Assembly (NCBI GenBank): GCA_002397275.1 | Contig: DHAA01000143.1 | Location: forward strand, 1 to 11,128 | Direction: 5' to 3' | From: Thermacetogenium sp. UBA4966 | GTDB lineage: Bacteria; Bacillota; DSM-12270; Thermacetogeniales; Thermacetogeniaceae | Length of the DNA stretch: 11,128 bases | Shown: in pieces, positions 1 to 5,765 of the stretch | Layout: every line of letters starts with the position of its first letter | Numbering within the stretch: position 1 is the first letter of the stretch | Made by a program: the position numbers and the translations under genes | Notes under the pieces: generated by a model | The model's database searches: none | The model's input: the letters and a program-made list of their open reading frames with translations, nothing else | What the model was told of the DNA's origin: nothing

Positions 1-149
1 TTGTAAGAGCCGGATAGCTTGTCATTTTTGTACGGGTTTTCAGCAATTTCATGGATTCTATTGTACAAGAAATCCCTTAAAGCGGGTTCCATTTTTTTGA
101 GGTCTCTAACTGCGCCTTTGGATAGACGGATTTCATATTTTTTTTTCAT
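1..149 (-). CDS. RelE/ParE-family toxin, partial (C-terminus beyond window)
   Basis: Only the first 49 residues are in the window. They read MKKKYEIRLSKGAVRDL at the start, then a helix rich in Lys and Glu ending ...IAENPYKNDKLSGSY. This is the usual N-terminal pattern of RelE/ParE toxins: a beta strand, an 'A..DLKK(M/L)' helix, then 'I..IAENP....KL.G'. Family members are small ribonucleases acting on ribosome-bound mRNA (RelE) or gyrase poisons (ParE); the visible part cannot separate these, and the catalytic C-terminal residues are off the edge. The ATG at 149 lies inside the antitoxin gene (17-bp overlap) and has only a weak ribosome site, so translation is probably coupled to the antitoxin. 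The family call rests on pattern and gene order. Confidence 0.75.
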   Translation of the reverse strand, partial: MKKKYEIRLSKGAVRDLKKMEPALRDFLYNRIHEIAENPYKNDKLSGSY

Positions 150-468
150 TCTTTATATCACTTATAGCATCATCCAAAGAAACAGTTTCTTCTTGAAACC
201 GTTCCTCTATGAATTTGTCAAAAGTCTTGTTCAAAATATCCTTTCGTTCAAAAAGTTTGGCTTTAAGCTCCTTTCCTTTATATCCCAAATCCATCAAATC
301 TCTTAAAAGCAAATCTTCCATTTCGTCAGCAATCATAATTTCCTTGACTTTCAATTCCTCACCGTCAAGGTAAAATTTAAGTTTTGTGCCTTCCTTCCAA
401 TTAAATTTATCCCTGATCTCCTTTGGAACTGTTACCTGACCCTTTGATGTTAAAGTTGTATACTCCAT
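133..468 (-). CDS. AbrB/SpoVT-domain antitoxin
   Basis: This 111-residue protein begins MEYTTLTSKGQVTVPKEI, the signature of the swapped-hairpin AbrB/MazE/SpoVT DNA-binding domain (about residues 1-48). The rest, from about residue 50, is charged and helical and would be the toxin-binding tail. Family antitoxins neutralise the toxin and repress their own operon. I chose the ATG at 468 because GGAGGG stands 6 bases before it and the domain starts there; a longer in-frame start at 525 would add a 19-residue extension with no family likeness and would run through the repeat operator. The gene overlaps the toxin start by 17 bp. AbrB-type antitoxins paired with RelE/ParE-type toxins are known but are a less common combination than AbrB-like with MazF. 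Confidence 0.85.
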   Translation of the reverse strand: MEYTTLTSKGQVTVPKEIRDKFNWKEGTKLKFYLDGEELKVKEIMIADEMEDLLLRDLMDLGYKGKELKAKLFERKDILNKTFDKFIEERFQEETVSLDDAISDIKNEKKI

Positions 469-479
469 AGAAAACCCTC

Positions 480-511
480 CAAGGTAATACTGTAAAACTG
501 TAATACGGTAA
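480..511 (-). promoter_or_regulatory. Four 8-bp tandem repeats upstream of the antitoxin (likely autoregulatory operator)
   Basis: Read on the minus strand, four adjacent 8-mers each start with TTAC: TTACCGTA, TTACAGTT, TTACAGTA, TTACCTTG. They end just before the ribosome site of the antitoxin gene. An operator for the AbrB-type antitoxin or the toxin-antitoxin complex is the natural reading; this is inference from position and periodicity. A promoter probably lies just upstream, in the AT-rich 512-545 stretch, but I see no convincing -35/-10 pair. Confidence 0.5.
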
Positions 512-563
512 GAATATATTATCACAAAAAAATTAATTTGAAAATCCTTACCAAAATAAAATC

Positions 564-929
564 TTAATCGCTCCCTGTACCGCTTCTCACGGAATTTAGA
601 AACTCATCCAGAGAAGCATCCGCTTCTGCCGCCACTTTTTCTTCCGGTACGCCGACGAGAACAATATTGAGATAGAAACGCGGCCTGTGAAAGAGAGCAT
701 CCTTTGTCTGGGGAGAAGCATATCTGTTCACTTTATCCGGTTTTGTGCAGCTAAAGCTGCCGTAGCTCTCTCCCTCCTCAACGAGGGCCTTGATATGCCC
801 CGGAACCACTCCCCTGACGCTGAAAGCCCCGGCGAGCCTTAACATCATATCTTGCACCGGGCTTTCTAGCTCCTCCAGGCTCAGCGGGGATTGCAGATCA
901 AGGGTTAGTTGGCGTGCTACCGCTTTCAT
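564..929 (-). CDS. Conserved-looking small protein, possible CobW partner or C-terminal domain
   Basis: I do not recognise this 121-residue protein with certainty. It has no signal peptide or membrane segment. The core reads ...RLAGAFSVRGVVPGHIKALVEEG... followed by a beta-rich part and an acidic helix (VPEEKVAAEADASLDEFL). A 'GHIK.L' stretch of this kind also occurs, as I recall it, in the C-terminal part of some G3E/CobW-type GTPases. The GTPase directly upstream lacks a C-terminal domain, so this may be that domain encoded separately; this is inference. The ATG at 929 has an AAGGGG ribosome site 9 bases ahead and lies 32 bp inside the GTPase gene, which suggests translational coupling. It is the last gene of the corrinoid cluster; no hairpin terminator follows it in 469-563. 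Confidence 0.6.
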   Translation of the reverse strand: MKAVARQLTLDLQSPLSLEELESPVQDMMLRLAGAFSVRGVVPGHIKALVEEGESYGSFSCTKPDKVNRYASPQTKDALFHRPRFYLNIVLVGVPEEKVAAEADASLDEFLNSVRSGTGSD

Positions 930-1518
930 CCCGGATCAACCCCTTAAAGAGTTTTTCATCAATCCCGTTCAGGGCAGAGACTGACTCAACCCTGGCCTGT
1001 GGATTGACTTCTTTTATTTTAGAGATAATACTTGTTAAATCCACTGCGGGCGCTTGATCAATCTTGTTCACCAGCACCAGATCAGCAGCAGCGACCTGGG
1101 AAAAAACAAAGTCGGGCATAATCTCTGCAAGCTCCTGCCAGCGCTCGGCATCCGCCAGAACAATGGTGTACACCGACTCAAAGCCTTTCCCATATTTCTT
1201 CAATGTATCGATCACCGAAGCTATTTTAGCAAGACCTGTGGCTTCGACAATTATCCACTGCGGATTAAACTGCTTCATGATCTGACCGACAGCCACTGTT
1301 AACTCTGCTGTTAACTGGCAGCAAATGCAGCCGCCGGAGATCTCTTTAACCTGAAAACCATCCAGGGAAAGCAGTTTGTCGTCTATGCCCACCTCCCCTG
1401 CCTCATTTTCAATGATCACCACCCTTTTTCCCTCTTGCTTAACCAAGAATTCAGCTAAATGCCTGATAAACGTGGTTTTTCCGGAACCTAAAAAGCCTCC
1501 TGTCAGAATAATCTTCAT
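898..1518 (-). CDS. CobW/G3E-family GTPase, short form without C-terminal domain
   Basis: This 206-residue protein carries the full G domain of the CobW/HypB/UreG (G3E) class. Walker A is GGFLGSGKTT at residues 7-16, the metal-binding CxCC motif (CICC) is at 64-67, the conserved Glu-Ala-Thr-Gly of the class is at 92-95, and the guanine-specificity motif NKID is at 151-154. Family members use GTP to hand metal ions or cofactors to target enzymes. CobW proteins are usually well over 300 residues with a C-terminal CobW_C domain; here the chain stops soon after the G domain and another gene overlaps its end. The start at 1518 overlaps the upstream stop as ATGA. In this cluster a role in supplying metal to the methyltransferase, or in readying the corrinoid, is plausible but inferred. 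Confidence 0.85.
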   Translation of the reverse strand: MKIILTGGFLGSGKTTFIRHLAEFLVKQEGKRVVIIENEAGEVGIDDKLLSLDGFQVKEISGGCICCQLTAELTVAVGQIMKQFNPQWIIVEATGLAKIASVIDTLKKYGKGFESVYTIVLADAERWQELAEIMPDFVFSQVAAADLVLVNKIDQAPAVDLTSIISKIKEVNPQARVESVSALNGIDEKLFKGLIRDESGSTPTNP

Positions 1519-2234
1519 CTCTCCGACCCCTTTCCGAATCCGAATAAATTCAGATTAGCAGCGGAATCGAGCAAATCCATGCGGAAATTATTCATTGATA
1601 AGGGATCCCCGGGCTGAAGAACCACAAAATCGTCGTCCCAGGGTCCGGCCAGCAATTTTTTTAGCAGGTCAAGAGAACCGGGCTCTGTTTGGTAGCCCAG
1701 CCCTACTTTCTCGGCAAAATCGTAGGATTGGTCAAAGCACTTGTCATCGAGGGGATAGGCGCCTGTATCGATCAGCACCAGTCTCCTGTAGTGCTCCAAC
1801 ATGATCTTCATCACTCGCTCCGCCTGTTTTTCTCCGTAGCGTTCCACACAGCGCAGGTATTCTTTGATAATATTGTTTTCATTCTCTACCCAGCCTCTCG
1901 TCAGGAAATAAGTACCCAGTTCCTTCGACAGAGTCTCACGCCTCTGATAGGAACCCAGCAACAGGGAAATACAGTCGTCTACCCGAGGAATGATCAGTCG
2001 GGCATTATTGGAGTAAATCCCCAAAAGGGCGTTGCCGCAGTATCCATAGGCCAGAATTATATAATCAACATTAGAGATTCTATTTATTTGCTCCTGCAGC
2101 TTTTCGCGCAGCGTATCGGGAAAATTATGAAGCCCGGACTCAATCCAGATTACCGGATAATCAATTCCTTCTTCCTCTATTACCTTGTTTACTTCATCGC
2201 TTATGGTGTGACAGGCGACAATAACTGCTCTCAT
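1515..2234 (-). CDS. DUF1638-domain protein
   Basis: This 239-residue cytosolic protein opens MRAVIVACHTI and has the features I associate with DUF1638: an AYGYCGNALLGI segment at about residues 64-75, IPRVDDCISLLLGS at about 84-97, and later YFLTRGW and a LIDTGAY stretch. The conserved Cys and Asp residues suggest metal or cofactor binding, but the biochemical role of the family is not settled. DUF1638 genes are often found beside corrinoid proteins and corrinoid methyltransferases, as here. I take the ATG at 2234, which has GGGGTG 6 bases ahead, over the ATG at 2255, which has no good ribosome site. The gene lies 17 bases after the second corrinoid protein gene and overlaps the GTPase gene by 4 bp. 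Confidence 0.8.
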   Translation of the reverse strand: MRAVIVACHTISDEVNKVIEEEGIDYPVIWIESGLHNFPDTLREKLQEQINRISNVDYIILAYGYCGNALLGIYSNNARLIIPRVDDCISLLLGSYQRRETLSKELGTYFLTRGWVENENNIIKEYLRCVERYGEKQAERVMKIMLEHYRRLVLIDTGAYPLDDKCFDQSYDFAEKVGLGYQTEPGSLDLLKKLLAGPWDDDFVVLQPGDPLSMNNFRMDLLDSAANLNLFGFGKGSER

Positions 2235-2251
2235 GACCAACACCCCATTCC

Positions 2252-2908
2252 TCATCTACTGTCGGACGCTGGAATTGTCTTTGCTTCCCGGAGAATCTTC
2301 AGACAGAGACTCGCTCCGTCGGTACAGTTTTTTACCCAATAATCTACGCCTGTATAACGGCAAACAGCGTCGTTGACCAGCCCGCCGATAATCGTAATCG
2401 GTTTGAGTGAATCCATTTTTTCTGTCAATAAATTAACCGTCTTCTTCATCGAATCATAGGCATCGGAGATCAACCCTGACATGCAGAGGATGGACGCCCT
2501 TGTTTCCTGCACTTTGTTCACGATAGTGTCGGGGGAAACATCAACTCCTAAATCCTGTACAGCCAAACCATACTGGCGCATGGTGACGATGGCGATGTTT
2601 TTGCCGATGTCATGGATGTCTTTTTCCACCGTGCCGAATACAATCTGCGGGCTATCCGCATTGAGTTCCTCAGGTGAACCGAGTATGAGCTGCTGTACTT
2701 CCTTATATATTTCCGCGGCCATCACCAGATCCGCCAAAAAATAGTCCCCTTTGCTATACATGTCTGCAACAATGTCCAGGCCTTTCCTCACGTCTTCCAG
2801 CAGCGAGTAAGGATCCATACCCTTAGAGAGCCCATTCCTGACCAGAGAGAGCACCTTTTCTTCCTTGATGGCAACCACAGCCGAAACGAGAAGCTTCCAA
2901 ACTCGCAT
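2252..2908 (-). CDS. Corrinoid (B12-binding) methyl carrier protein, second copy
   Basis: This 218-residue protein has the two-domain structure of MtaC/MttC/MtgC-type corrinoid proteins: a helical cap domain (about residues 10-85) and a Rossmann-like B12-binding domain (about 88-215). The cobalt-ligating motif DxHxxG is DIHDIG at 97-102, with His99 as the likely lower axial ligand. The later cofactor-cradling motifs are seen as MSGL (S-x-L) and IIGG. Such proteins carry a methyl group on cobalamin between two methyltransferases. The N-terminus is slightly unusual (MRVWKLLVSAVVAIKEEK). The start at 2908 follows the regulator's stop by 17 bases; the open frame extends back into the regulator gene, but those residues do not resemble the family. 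It differs clearly from the other corrinoid protein in the cluster, so the pair is not a recent duplication. Confidence 0.9.
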   Translation of the reverse strand: MRVWKLLVSAVVAIKEEKVLSLVRNGLSKGMDPYSLLEDVRKGLDIVADMYSKGDYFLADLVMAAEIYKEVQQLILGSPEELNADSPQIVFGTVEKDIHDIGKNIAIVTMRQYGLAVQDLGVDVSPDTIVNKVQETRASILCMSGLISDAYDSMKKTVNLLTEKMDSLKPITIIGGLVNDAVCRYTGVDYWVKNCTDGASLCLKILREAKTIPASDSR

Positions 2909-2925
2909 TACAAACACAGCCTTTC

Positions 2926-3645
2926 TTAAAGGGGTTGTGAAACAGCTGTCAACGTAAAGCGATCGCCGCGGCAGATCATTTTCGACCACCCGATTGGCTT
3001 TTTCTTTGGTGTATAAATGATCTGCTCTATGCATAGAGCAGGAAGACCTGAGGCGGCGCCCAGCAGTTCCGCTTCCTCTTTTGACAGATTAGATGCCGAA
3101 ACTTCCAATTTGTTTCGTACTGAGAACAGCTCTGTGTGCCTTGCTACCATATCTGGAAAAGCAGCATAGGCAATATCTTTTTCCAGCAAAGGAAGCCCCT
3201 TGAGATACGGTACAAACCTGAAATCAATGGCTACCGGCCCCTCAGCCTTGGATAAAACACGTTTCATTTTCAGGATCTTAGCGCCCTTCTTGACTGCAAG
3301 TTTCCGAGATATTTTTTCATCAGCGGGGACTACGTTCAGCTCCAGGAGTTTGATCCGCGCCATTTTATTGCCCAGGACATTCTCCTCGGAACACTTCAAA
3401 AAGAGGGTATCCATCGGGGGGCTGGTAACAAAACTCCCTTTGCCCTGGATTGATTCGATATATCCCTCGTTGGCCAGCAAACTGATTCCCTGGCGCACGG
3501 TCATATGGCTGATACCGTATTCCTTGGCCAGCCGTGCCGTGGATGGCAGCATATCGCCCGGTTTCCATTCCCCGGATTCTATTTTGTTTCTGATCTCTTC
3601 CGCCAGGCGGTAATAAGCCGGCAGGAAAGAAGATCTGGTTTCCAT
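2926..3645 (-). CDS. GntR/HutC-family transcriptional regulator with UTRA ligand domain
   Basis: This 239-residue regulator has a GntR winged helix at about residues 8-75 (PAYYRLAEEIRNKI, then LPSTARLAKEYGISHMTVRQ as the recognition region and GYIESIQGKGSFV as the wing). A UTRA-type effector domain fills the rest, with the strand 'KMKRVLSKAEGPVAID' and the ending 'ALCIEQIIYTPKKKPIGWSK'. HutC-subfamily members are usually repressors released by a small molecule. The ATG at 3645 has GGAGAGG 8 bases ahead; an in-frame GTG at 3654 overlaps that ribosome site and is less likely. It sits inside the corrinoid cluster, so its ligand is probably the methyl donor or a product, and its target is probably the palindrome at 5630-5651. 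Both are inferences. Confidence 0.9.
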   Translation of the reverse strand: METRSSFLPAYYRLAEEIRNKIESGEWKPGDMLPSTARLAKEYGISHMTVRQGISLLANEGYIESIQGKGSFVTSPPMDTLFLKCSEENVLGNKMARIKLLELNVVPADEKISRKLAVKKGAKILKMKRVLSKAEGPVAIDFRFVPYLKGLPLLEKDIAYAAFPDMVARHTELFSVRNKLEVSASNLSKEEAELLGAASGLPALCIEQIIYTPKKKPIGWSKMICRGDRFTLTAVSQPL

Positions 3646-3699
3646 AATCAACACCTCTCCAATTCCTCCAGATACCCTTTCTTATAGTGTAACATAGAT

Positions 3700-3781
3700 G
3701 AAAACAGAGCCGAAGCCGGAGGATATCGCAGAGCAAGCATCTGTCGGCGCTGGCGACCTCCGGCATCAAACTCTTGTTTTC
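3700..3781. repeat. Imperfect 82-bp inverted repeat between methyltransferase and regulator genes
   Basis: The outer arms are GAAAACAGAG (3700-3709) and CTCTTGTTTTC (3771-3781), complementary except for one extra base. The inner arms GCCGGAGG (3715-3722) and CCTCCGGC (3757-3764) are perfectly complementary, with a 34-base loop. In the minus-strand transcript this forms a long stem ending GCTCTGTTTTC, which could act as a partial terminator, an mRNA-stability structure or a regulator site. It lies in the only sizeable gap (161 bp) inside the corrinoid cluster. It could also be a small repetitive element. Confidence 0.45.
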
Positions 3782-3806
3782 AGGCAGGGCGCCTGGTTGA
3801 ATTCAT

Positions 3807-4907
3807 CTACTTAACCGAATCGATCATCGCCTTAACATTTTCCGGTTTGGCATTAGGCGGAATATCGCAGCCGGAAGAAAGAATAAACCCTGCAGGGCCT
3901 ATTTCATTGATCAAACGACGACAGTAATCATGTACCTCGTCAGGGGTACCCAACGACAACGGAGAAGAGGGAACGTCACCCATGATGCACATATGATCCC
4001 CCAAAATCTCCTTGGCTTTAAAAATATCCGTGGCGCCGTCCAAGGCAAGCACGCACTTGCCTTTCGGCAGTTCCCGCAAGTACTCTAAATCCCTTGTCCA
4101 GTCAGAGTCAAAATGAAGGATAGCAATGACGCCTTCATCCACTACCGCTTGCACAAGCTGTTTAAAGTAAGGGAATACAAATCTATTCCACAGTCGCGGC
4201 GACAAAAACTCACTGGCAGAACGCCAACCACCAGTCCAAATGGCAATCGGCTTAGCCGCCCGCAGCATCTGTCTGGTATTTTCAAGAATGTCGACCATAG
4301 CAACGTCCATTGCTTCTTGTACCTTATCGGGAATTCGGAATAGATCTTTCAGAAATGCAGGCATGGAACGTCCGCCGCAAAACGATTCATACGGTATGGT
4401 CGCCATTCCGCCGCAAAAGAGAACAATTCCCAGGTCTTCGATATTCTTTTGCGCTTGCGGCATATATGACAACGGCTGAAGTTTGGCTTCTAGATTATCT
4501 AATCTTTCTCGGTAATAGTCACTGAGAAATTCATTATATCCTTTGTCAATGATCGCGTCATAGTCTTCAATCGTCATCAGCTCCCGCTCATCCACTTGCC
4601 AGAGTTCATTTTCAGGCAAATCATACCCCGGGAGCTTTACCTTGGAAAGCCATAGTGTGCTAAGTCCAGTTGCATAGAAAGCGGCGCTTTGCAGTCCATC
4701 AAACTCGCCCAGTCTGGAAAATGACTTGATAATAGTCTCGTTGGAAATTTTCGGGTTAGTGCAGAACTCGGACATTTTGACACCCATGTGTCTCGCGCAG
4801 AAAGCATTAGCAAGGGGAACAACAGGTACCCGGTCCGGTTTTTCCAGCGCGGCGGCTGTTTTGATTCTCTTCAACCGCTCCTCGTACAATTCATTGGCAG
4901 CAGTCAT
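3807..4907 (-). CDS. Uroporphyrinogen-decarboxylase-fold corrinoid methyltransferase
   Basis: This 366-residue protein belongs to the URO-D superfamily that includes MtaA, MtbA and the O-demethylase methyltransferases. It starts ANELYEERLKRIKTAAALEKPDRVPV, the usual opening of the methyltransferase branch, and ends with FILSSGCDIPPNAKPENVKA. In MtaA-type enzymes a zinc ion is held by His-x-Cys plus a late Cys; here the matching stretch is HFDSDW with His265 and Asp267, and the late Cys is Cys347, so Asp replaces the first Cys. The enzyme should transfer a methyl group between a substrate or carrier and the corrinoid protein encoded just upstream. Its substrate cannot be read from sequence. 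The start is set by GGGGGTG 6 bases ahead; the upstream stop TAA abuts the ATG, so the two genes are translated as a pair. Confidence 0.88.
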   Translation of the reverse strand: MTAANELYEERLKRIKTAAALEKPDRVPVVPLANAFCARHMGVKMSEFCTNPKISNETIIKSFSRLGEFDGLQSAAFYATGLSTLWLSKVKLPGYDLPENELWQVDERELMTIEDYDAIIDKGYNEFLSDYYRERLDNLEAKLQPLSYMPQAQKNIEDLGIVLFCGGMATIPYESFCGGRSMPAFLKDLFRIPDKVQEAMDVAMVDILENTRQMLRAAKPIAIWTGGWRSASEFLSPRLWNRFVFPYFKQLVQAVVDEGVIAILHFDSDWTRDLEYLRELPKGKCVLALDGATDIFKAKEILGDHMCIMGDVPSSPLSLGTPDEVHDYCRRLINEIGPAGFILSSGCDIPPNAKPENVKAMIDSVK

Positions 4908-5537
4908 TTAGTTCACCCCCAGAAGTTTCTTTGCTATTTCAACTCCACCGGGCGCATCCTTACACAGCACATCCGCCTTCACATATTGGCGGGTCGTTTC
5001 GTCGAGGGGGCCTCCCCCCACCAGAACCTTTAAGCCGTTTCTCAGCCCCGCCTCTTCAAGAGCGGTTACCGTCTCTTTCATACTATCAAAACTGGTCGTC
5101 AGCAGGCAGGACAGACCCACCAGCTGCGGTTTATGCTCTTTAACCGCGTCTACAAAACGCTGCACGGGAACATCCACACCCAGATCGATAACCTGGAAGC
5201 CGTTACTGCTAAAAATAAGTGATACGATGTTCTTGCCTATATCATGAATATCTCCGGCCACTGTACCCAGTACCATAGTCGCTATCTTATCTTTCTCATC
5301 TGACTGAAATTTTTCCTGCAAGAGCGAGGCGGCGTTTTTAAAAACATCCGCAGCCATGATCAATTCGGAGAGGTAATACTCCTGAGCCTGAAACTTATCA
5401 CCGACAAACTCCATCCCCTTTTGCAGCTCTGCAAAGATCTTTTCCGGAGGAACACCGTCGTTAAGCTGCTGCTTCACACCCTCGAACAACTCGTCTTCCA
5501 CTAAATCTCTCATCAATTCACTCAGAGGAGCACCCAT
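4908..5537 (-). CDS. Corrinoid (B12-binding) methyl carrier protein, first gene of the cluster
   Basis: This 209-residue protein has the helical cap domain (about residues 5-80, with AQEYYLSELIMAADVF) and the B12-binding domain (about 85-207). The DxHxxG motif is DIHDIG at 96-101, with His98 as the expected cobalt ligand; S-x-L is seen in GLSCLL and the glycine turn in VLVGGG. It probably carries the methyl-cobalamin used or made by the URO-D-fold protein encoded next. I chose the ATG at 5537, with GGGAGG 8 bases ahead; an in-frame ATG at 5576 would add 13 Asn-rich residues, and the AGGAGG at 5599-5604 is too far from it (22 bases). It is the promoter-proximal gene, so it is likely the most highly made protein of the cluster. 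Confidence 0.92.
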   Translation of the reverse strand: MGAPLSELMRDLVEDELFEGVKQQLNDGVPPEKIFAELQKGMEFVGDKFQAQEYYLSELIMAADVFKNAASLLQEKFQSDEKDKIATMVLGTVAGDIHDIGKNIVSLIFSSNGFQVIDLGVDVPVQRFVDAVKEHKPQLVGLSCLLTTSFDSMKETVTALEEAGLRNGLKVLVGGGPLDETTRQYVKADVLCKDAPGGVEIAKKLLGVN

Positions 5538-5598
5538 TTCCTTTCCCTCCCTAAAATTATTATTGTTAAAACCCATTGTGCATGGGAAGCGATCATCA

Positions 5599-5604
5599 CC
5601 TCCT
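5599..5604 (-). promoter_or_regulatory. Extra near-perfect Shine-Dalgarno site in the leader
   Basis: The minus strand reads AGGAGGTGAT here, an almost perfect match to the 16S rRNA tail, yet no well-placed start codon follows. One ATG comes only 2 bases after AGGAGG, the next at 5583 (spacing 15) opens a 5-codon frame (ATG CAC AAT GGG TTT then TAA), and the in-frame corrinoid ATG at 5576 is 22 bases away. It may be a standby ribosome site, a tiny leader peptide site or a relic. Confidence 0.35.
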
Positions 5605-5629
5605 GATAGCTTATAGTTTTTTTATCTTT

Positions 5630-5651
5630 TATAGTTATCTAGATAACTATA
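5630..5651. promoter_or_regulatory. 22-bp perfect palindrome, candidate operator for the GntR/HutC regulator
   Basis: The sequence is a perfect 22-bp palindrome with half-site TATAGTTATCT and its exact complement. It starts at the last base of the -10 box and covers the predicted start of transcription, the classic position for a repressor. Its TCTAGA centre recalls the dre-type sites bound by the HutC-subfamily regulators NagR/DasR (core GGTCTAGACC); this is established for those proteins and inferred here. The only GntR/HutC gene in the window lies in the operon this promoter serves. I see no second copy elsewhere in the window. Confidence 0.75.
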
Positions 5652-5679
5652 TTATAATTAATTTTCTACTGCTTGTCAA
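5651..5679 (-). promoter_or_regulatory. Perfect consensus sigma-A promoter of the corrinoid cluster
   Basis: On the minus strand, TTGACA (5679-5674) is followed by exactly 17 bases and then TATAAT (5656-5651), an ideal vegetative promoter. Transcription would begin at about 5644, inside the palindrome, and the leader to the ATG at 5537 is about 107 bases. A promoter this strong with an operator over the start suggests a gene set that is tightly off, then very strongly on. Confidence 0.9.
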
Positions 5680-5736
5680 CGAGAACAAACCCGGAAAAAG
5701 ATAATGAGTTTAACGCATCTTTAACATTGTTAACAG

Positions 5737-5765
5737 TTGACATTAATTAAAAAATAGCATAGCAT
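5737..5765 (+). promoter_or_regulatory. Candidate rightward promoter
   Basis: TTGACA (5737-5742), 17 bases, then TAGCAT (5760-5765), a perfect -35 with a weaker -10. It diverges from the corrinoid promoter with about 58 bp between the two -35 boxes. It would yield a leader of about 340 bases ahead of the DoxX gene, or a separate RNA. Confidence 0.4.

Noticed and set aside
19..306. Plus-strand open frame of 95 codons
   Set aside because: It lies opposite the toxin and antitoxin genes, is rich in Phe, Ser and Leu as antisense frames often are, and has no ribosome site.
1689..2342. Plus-strand open frame of 217 codons
   Set aside because: It is the reverse of the DUF1638 gene and the tail of the second corrinoid gene, both of which have clear family motifs.
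3365..3769. Minus-strand frame of 134 codons ahead of and inside the GntR gene
   Set aside because: It overlaps the winged-helix coding region in another frame and shows no family pattern.
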